NCBI GenBank assembly: GCA_036226585.1
Contig: CP108997.1
Coordinates: 682,001-746,000 of the forward strand
Source of the DNA: Streptomyces sp. NBC_00708
GTDB lineage: Bacteria; Actinomycetota; Actinomycetes; Streptomycetales; Streptomycetaceae
Length of the DNA stretch: 64,000 bases
Reading direction: 5' to 3'
The notes under the pieces are model-generated. The model was not told the origin of the DNA. It saw only the letters and a program-made list of their open reading frames with translations, and ran no database searches. The position numbers were made by a program, and so were the translations under genes. Below, piece by piece: positions 60,917-64,000 of this stretch. Each line of letters begins with the position of its first letter. Position 1 is the first letter of the stretch.

Positions 60917-61022
60917 ATATGCCGAAACCATTGACAGCACGGGAGGGTCACCAAAAACTCCGGGAGCAGGACCGGCCGCGCCCCCGTTGCGGCCGGATCA
61001 CCCCTCACCGGGAGGACCCTCC

Positions 61023-62006
61023 ATGCGTCTGCGTCCCCAGCGCCGCCCCGCCGCCCTGGCCGCCGGTCTCGCGATCACCGCGGCGAGCTCCCTGGGTCTG
61101 ACGGCCTCCGCCGCCGCCCCGGCACAGGCCGCCACCTGCACCGGCTATGTGGGCCTGACCTTCGACGACGGCCCGTCCAACGACCACACCCCCGCCCTGC
61201 TCAACGCCCTGAAGCAGAACGGTCTGCGGGCCACGATGTTCAACGAGGGCCAATTCGCCGCCTCGTACCCGGCCCAGGTGAAGGCCCAGGTCGACGCGGG
61301 CATGTGGGTCGGCAACCACAGTTACACCCACCCCCACCTCACCCAGCAGAGCCAGGCCCAGATGGACTCGGAGATCTCCCGCACCCAGCAGGCCGTCGCG
61401 GCGGCCGGCGGCGGGACCCCCAAGCTGTTCCGGCCGCCGTACGGGGAGACCAACGCGACCCTCAAGGCGGTCGAGGCCACGTACGGCCTCACGGAGGTGA
61501 TCTGGGACGTCGACTCGCAGGACTGGAACGGTGCGAGCACCGACGCGATCGTCCAGGCGGTGTCGCGGCTCTCCAACGGGCAGGTCATCCTGATGCACGA
61601 GTGGCCGGCCAATACCCTGGCCGCCATCCCCCGCATCGCCCAGTCGCTCGCCTCCCGGGGCCTGTGCCCGGGCATGATCTCGCCGCAGACCGGGCGGGCC
61701 GTCGCGCCCGACGGCGGCAGCGGCGGGGGCGGAAACACCGGGGGCTGCACGGCGACCCTGTCCGCCGGGCAGCGGTGGGGCGACCGCTACAACCTCAACG
61801 TCTCCGTCACCGGCGGCGCCGACTGGACCGTCACCCTGCGCCTCCCCGCACCCGAGAAGGTCCTCACCACCTGGAACATCAGCGCCTCCTACCCCAGCGC
61901 CCAGGTGCTGACCGCGAAGCCCAACGGCAGCGGCGACAACTGGGGCGTGACCATCCAGAGCAACGGCGCCTGGACCTGGCCGACGGTGTCCTGCGCCACG
62001 GGCTGA
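61023..62006 (+). CDS. Secreted CE4 polysaccharide deacetylase with CBM2 (acetylxylan esterase-like)
   Basis: A 327-residue exported enzyme. Signal peptide to about residue 38 (cleavage near AQAAT). The NodB/CE4 domain (about 40-225) has all five motifs: TFDDGPSN (catalytic and metal Asp), HSYTHPHL (metal His pair), [17 protein letters not shown] and ILMHE. A Gly-rich linker leads to a CBM2 cellulose-binding module (about 245-327). Size and order match the secreted acetylxylan esterase AxeA of S. lividans, so removal of acetyl groups from xylan is likely; chitin oligosaccharide is an alternative. It starts at the ATG at 61023 behind GGGAGGA. Two xylanase-type palindromes upstream support the xylan role. 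Confidence 0.93.
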   Translation: MRLRPQRRPAALAAGLAITAASSLGLTASAAAPAQAATCTGYVGLTFDDGPSNDHTPALLNALKQNGLRATMFNEGQFAASYPAQVKAQVDAGMWVGNHSYTHPHLTQQSQAQMDSEISRTQQAVAAAGGGTPKLFRPPYGETNATLKAVEATYGLTEVIWDVDSQDWNGASTDAIVQAVSRLSNGQVILMHEWPANTLAAIPRIAQSLASRGLCPGMISPQTGRAVAPDGGSGGGGNTGGCTATLSAGQRWGDRYNLNVSVTGGADWTVTLRLPAPEKVLTTWNISASYPSAQVLTAKPNGSGDNWGVTIQSNGAWTWPTVSCATG

Positions 62007-62172
62007 CCACCGGGGCGCACATCGGACCGGCCATGGCGAGGACGCCCCGCGCTTCCGCTCGGCGCAGGGCGTCCTTCGCCATGTCCGCTCCGACCCAGGT
62101 GAGTTGACCGAAACGCGTCGTTCACGCCGTCGTGGCCCTCGGTGAAACAACCGGTTCCTAGCGTCTCCGCTC

Positions 62173-62919
62173 ATGGATTCGACGCTGGATTCGACGCTGT
62201 ATACGCCTCCGGACACAGAGCGGGACACCGGCGCGGCACCCGCGCCCCCGCTGCGCGAGCTGGTCTACGGGCAGCTGCGCACGGCCGTGCTCGACGGTGA
62301 GTTCGGGCCGCGCGAACGGCTGGCCGAGATGCGGCTCGCCGCACGGTTCGGCGTGTCACGGACCCCGGTGCGCGAGGCCCTGGCGCGTCTCCTCGCGGAC
62401 GGCCTGATCGAACGCGGCGACGGCGGCTTCTTCGTCACGATCCCCAACCTGACCCAGCTGCGCGACCTGTACGAGCTGCGGGTCACCCTGGAGCTGCGAG
62501 GCATCGCCCGCGCCATCGATGACCCCTCCGTCCGGCATGAACCGACGCTGCTGAAGGCCGAGTTGGAACGCTGGTACGCCATGCGCGACCGGCCCCCGGA
62601 CCCCGACCCCCGCTTCGTCGTCCAGGACGAGCGCTTCCACGCGGAGCTGTCCCGCGCCTCCGGGAACCCCGCCCTGACGGACGCCCTGGTGGCCGTCAGC
62701 GAGCGCATCCGCCGGGTGCGGATGTACGACTTCCTCACCCGGGACCGGGTGGAGACGACCATCACCGAGCACATCGAGATCATGGAGGCCGTCCGTGACG
62801 GACGCCTCGACGACGGCCACCGCGCCCTGCACGCCCATGTCGGCGACTCCATGGCCGTCGTACTCGAACGGGCCCAGCGCGCCATGACGCAGATGGCCCT
62901 GCACGCCGACCGCCTCTGA
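62173..62919 (+). CDS. GntR-family regulator (FCD subfamily)
   Basis: A 248-residue regulator. The winged helix (about 28-95) has LRELVYGQLRTAVLDGEF and RFGVSRTPVREALARLLADGLIE. The all-helical FCD effector domain (about 105-235) keeps acidic and His residues in ERFHAEL and TEHIEIMEAV for metal/ligand binding. It starts at the ATG at 62173. It precedes an NCS1 permease gene by 82 bases on the same strand, so it probably controls uptake of a nucleobase-related compound. Confidence 0.92.
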   Translation: MDSTLDSTLYTPPDTERDTGAAPAPPLRELVYGQLRTAVLDGEFGPRERLAEMRLAARFGVSRTPVREALARLLADGLIERGDGGFFVTIPNLTQLRDLYELRVTLELRGIARAIDDPSVRHEPTLLKAELERWYAMRDRPPDPDPRFVVQDERFHAELSRASGNPALTDALVAVSERIRRVRMYDFLTRDRVETTITEHIEIMEAVRDGRLDDGHRALHAHVGDSMAVVLERAQRAMTQMALHADRL

Positions 62920-63001
62920 ACCCCCCGCGGGCCGGCGGCTCCTGCCCGCCCGTCCTCAGCACGGCCTTCCCTCCGCCCGCCGCTCCCCGAAGGGCTTGCC
63001 C

Positions 63002-64000
63002 ATGAGTACGACCGAGTCACGCGCCACCTCCACCCCACCGAGCACGTCCAGCAGCCGCGCGACGAGCGAGACCCTGGAGGACTACACCCTCCGCTTCGCG
63101 CCCCGCAGTTACCGCCGCTGGACCCCCGCGGTCGTGGCCACCACCGCCCTGGGCGGCATCGCCTACATGGCCGACTTCTCCATCGGCGCCGGCATCGGCC
63201 TCGCCCACGGCACCGGGAACGCGCTGGTGGCGATCGCGGTGGCCGCCGTCGTCATCTTCACCACCGGCTTCCCGCTGGCGTACTACGGCGCCCGGTACAA
63301 CCTGGACCTCGACCTGATCACCCGCGGCTCCGGCTTCGGGTACTACGGCTCGGTCCTGACCAGCGTCATCTTCGCCAGCTTCACCTTCATCTTCTTCGCG
63401 CTCGAAGGCTCGATCATGGCCCAGGGCCTCGAACTCGGCCTCGGGCTGCCGCTCTGGCTGGGCTATCTGGTCTCGACGCTGATGGTCATCCCGCTGGTGA
63501 TCTACGGGATGTCGGCGCTCAGCAAGCTCCAGGTGTGGACGACCCCGATCTGGCTGCTGCTCATGGTCGGCCCGCTGGTCTATCTGGTCGCCACCGACCC
63601 CGGCACGGTCGACCGGTTCCTCTCGTACGCCGGAACCGACGGCAAGGGCGGCCTCGACACCGCATCCGTGCTGCTGGGCGCCGGTGTCTGCCTCTCCCTC
63701 ATCGCGCAGATCGGTGAGCAGATCGACTACCTGCGCTTCATGCCGCCGAAGACCGATGCCAACCGGCGCACCTGGTGGACCGCCGTGGTCATGGCCGGTC
63801 CCGGGTGGGTGGTGCTGGGCGCGCTCAAGCAGGCCATCGGGGTGTTCCTCGCGGTGTATGTGCTCGCCGAGGTCGGACCGGCCGCCGCGCCCGAGCCGAT
63901 CCGGCAGTTCCGGGGCGCCTTCGACGCGATGCTGCCGTCCTGGCTGGTCGTGCCGCTGGCCGTGGTCCTGGTGGTCATCAGCCAGATCAAGATCAACGTG
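63002..64000 (+). CDS. NCS1-family nucleobase/cytosine-purine permease, 3'-truncated
   Basis: The open frame begins at the ATG at 63002 and runs off the window end after 333 codons. A polar N-terminus is followed by at least eight hydrophobic segments (for example WTPAVVATTALGGIAYMADF, ALVAIAVAAVVIFTTGFPLAYY, SVIFASFTFIFFALEG, VWTTPIWLLLMVGPLVYLV). The residues GxGxG-like GAGIGLAHG and RGSGFGYYGS resemble the substrate/Na site of NCS1 transporters. It should import a purine, pyrimidine or hydantoin-like compound. The C-terminus lies outside the window. Confidence 0.88.
   Translation, partial: MSTTESRATSTPPSTSSSRATSETLEDYTLRFAPRSYRRWTPAVVATTALGGIAYMADFSIGAGIGLAHGTGNALVAIAVAAVVIFTTGFPLAYYGARYNLDLDLITRGSGFGYYGSVLTSVIFASFTFIFFALEGSIMAQGLELGLGLPLWLGYLVSTLMVIPLVIYGMSALSKLQVWTTPIWLLLMVGPLVYLVATDPGTVDRFLSYAGTDGKGGLDTASVLLGAGVCLSLIAQIGEQIDYLRFMPPKTDANRRTWWTAVVMAGPGWVVLGALKQAIGVFLAVYVLAEVGPAAAPEPIRQFRGAFDAMLPSWLVVPLAVVLVVISQIKINV

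Overview
This 64 kb window is very GC-rich. Gene content, short G-rich ribosome-binding sites, GTG/TTG starts and familiar actinobacterial regulatory motifs all point to a Streptomyces chromosome, probably an arm or accessory region. No tRNA, rRNA, CRISPR array, insertion sequence or replication origin is visible.

Region 1 (1-27.8 kb) is the 3' part of a modular type I polyketide synthase. Three collinear subunits carry, in order: a partial KR-ACP; two malonyl modules with DH and KR; a methylmalonyl module whose DH and KR are both dead; a fully reducing methylmalonyl module (DH-ER-KR); and a single KS-AT-ACP malonyl module with no thioesterase. The predicted chain is polyene - ketone - CH(CH3)-CH2-CH(CH3) - beta-ketoacyl-ACP. 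This is the linear acyl part of an abyssomicin-type spirotetronate, and the three-subunit layout also fits that family. The tetronate-forming and Diels-Alder genes are not here and would have to lie upstream. A P450 converges on the PKS, and an 18-bp-stem terminator between them looks like the cluster edge.

Region 2 (27.9-33.6 kb, minus strand) holds a multidomain SpoIIE-type phosphatase, a small MT0933-like antitoxin, a secreted FG-GAP beta-propeller protein, and a LysM/SLT cell-wall hydrolase under a c-di-AMP (ydaO-type) riboswitch.

Region 3 (33.9-38.5 kb) is an iron-box-controlled operon for 2,3-dihydroxybenzoate (dhbA-C-E-B). It can make and adenylate the catechol, but no aryl carrier protein or NRPS lies in the window. 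A divergent MarR regulator/alpha-beta-hydrolase pair follows, with a clear palindromic operator.

Region 4 (40-49.2 kb) has a HelR/HelD-type RNA polymerase recycling ATPase, a secreted GH92 mannosidase behind a LacI-type operator, and katG with an operator between its -35 and -10 boxes but no adjacent furA. A lipoprotein gene follows.

Region 5 (49.2-56 kb) has an alcohol dehydrogenase/SDR pair divergent from an AraC regulator, a methyltransferase, an ABC ATPase that has lost most of its catalytic residues, and a membrane Ser/Thr kinase with a PQQ-like sensor domain.

Region 6 (56-64 kb) is rich in polysaccharide-degradation genes: a GH18 chitinase with a DasR-type site, and a CBM2 protein divergent from a CE4 deacetylase. 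Their shared promoter region holds a perfect CebR box and two xylanase-type palindromes. Fumarylacetoacetase/IclR, a GntR regulator and a truncated NCS1 permease complete the window.
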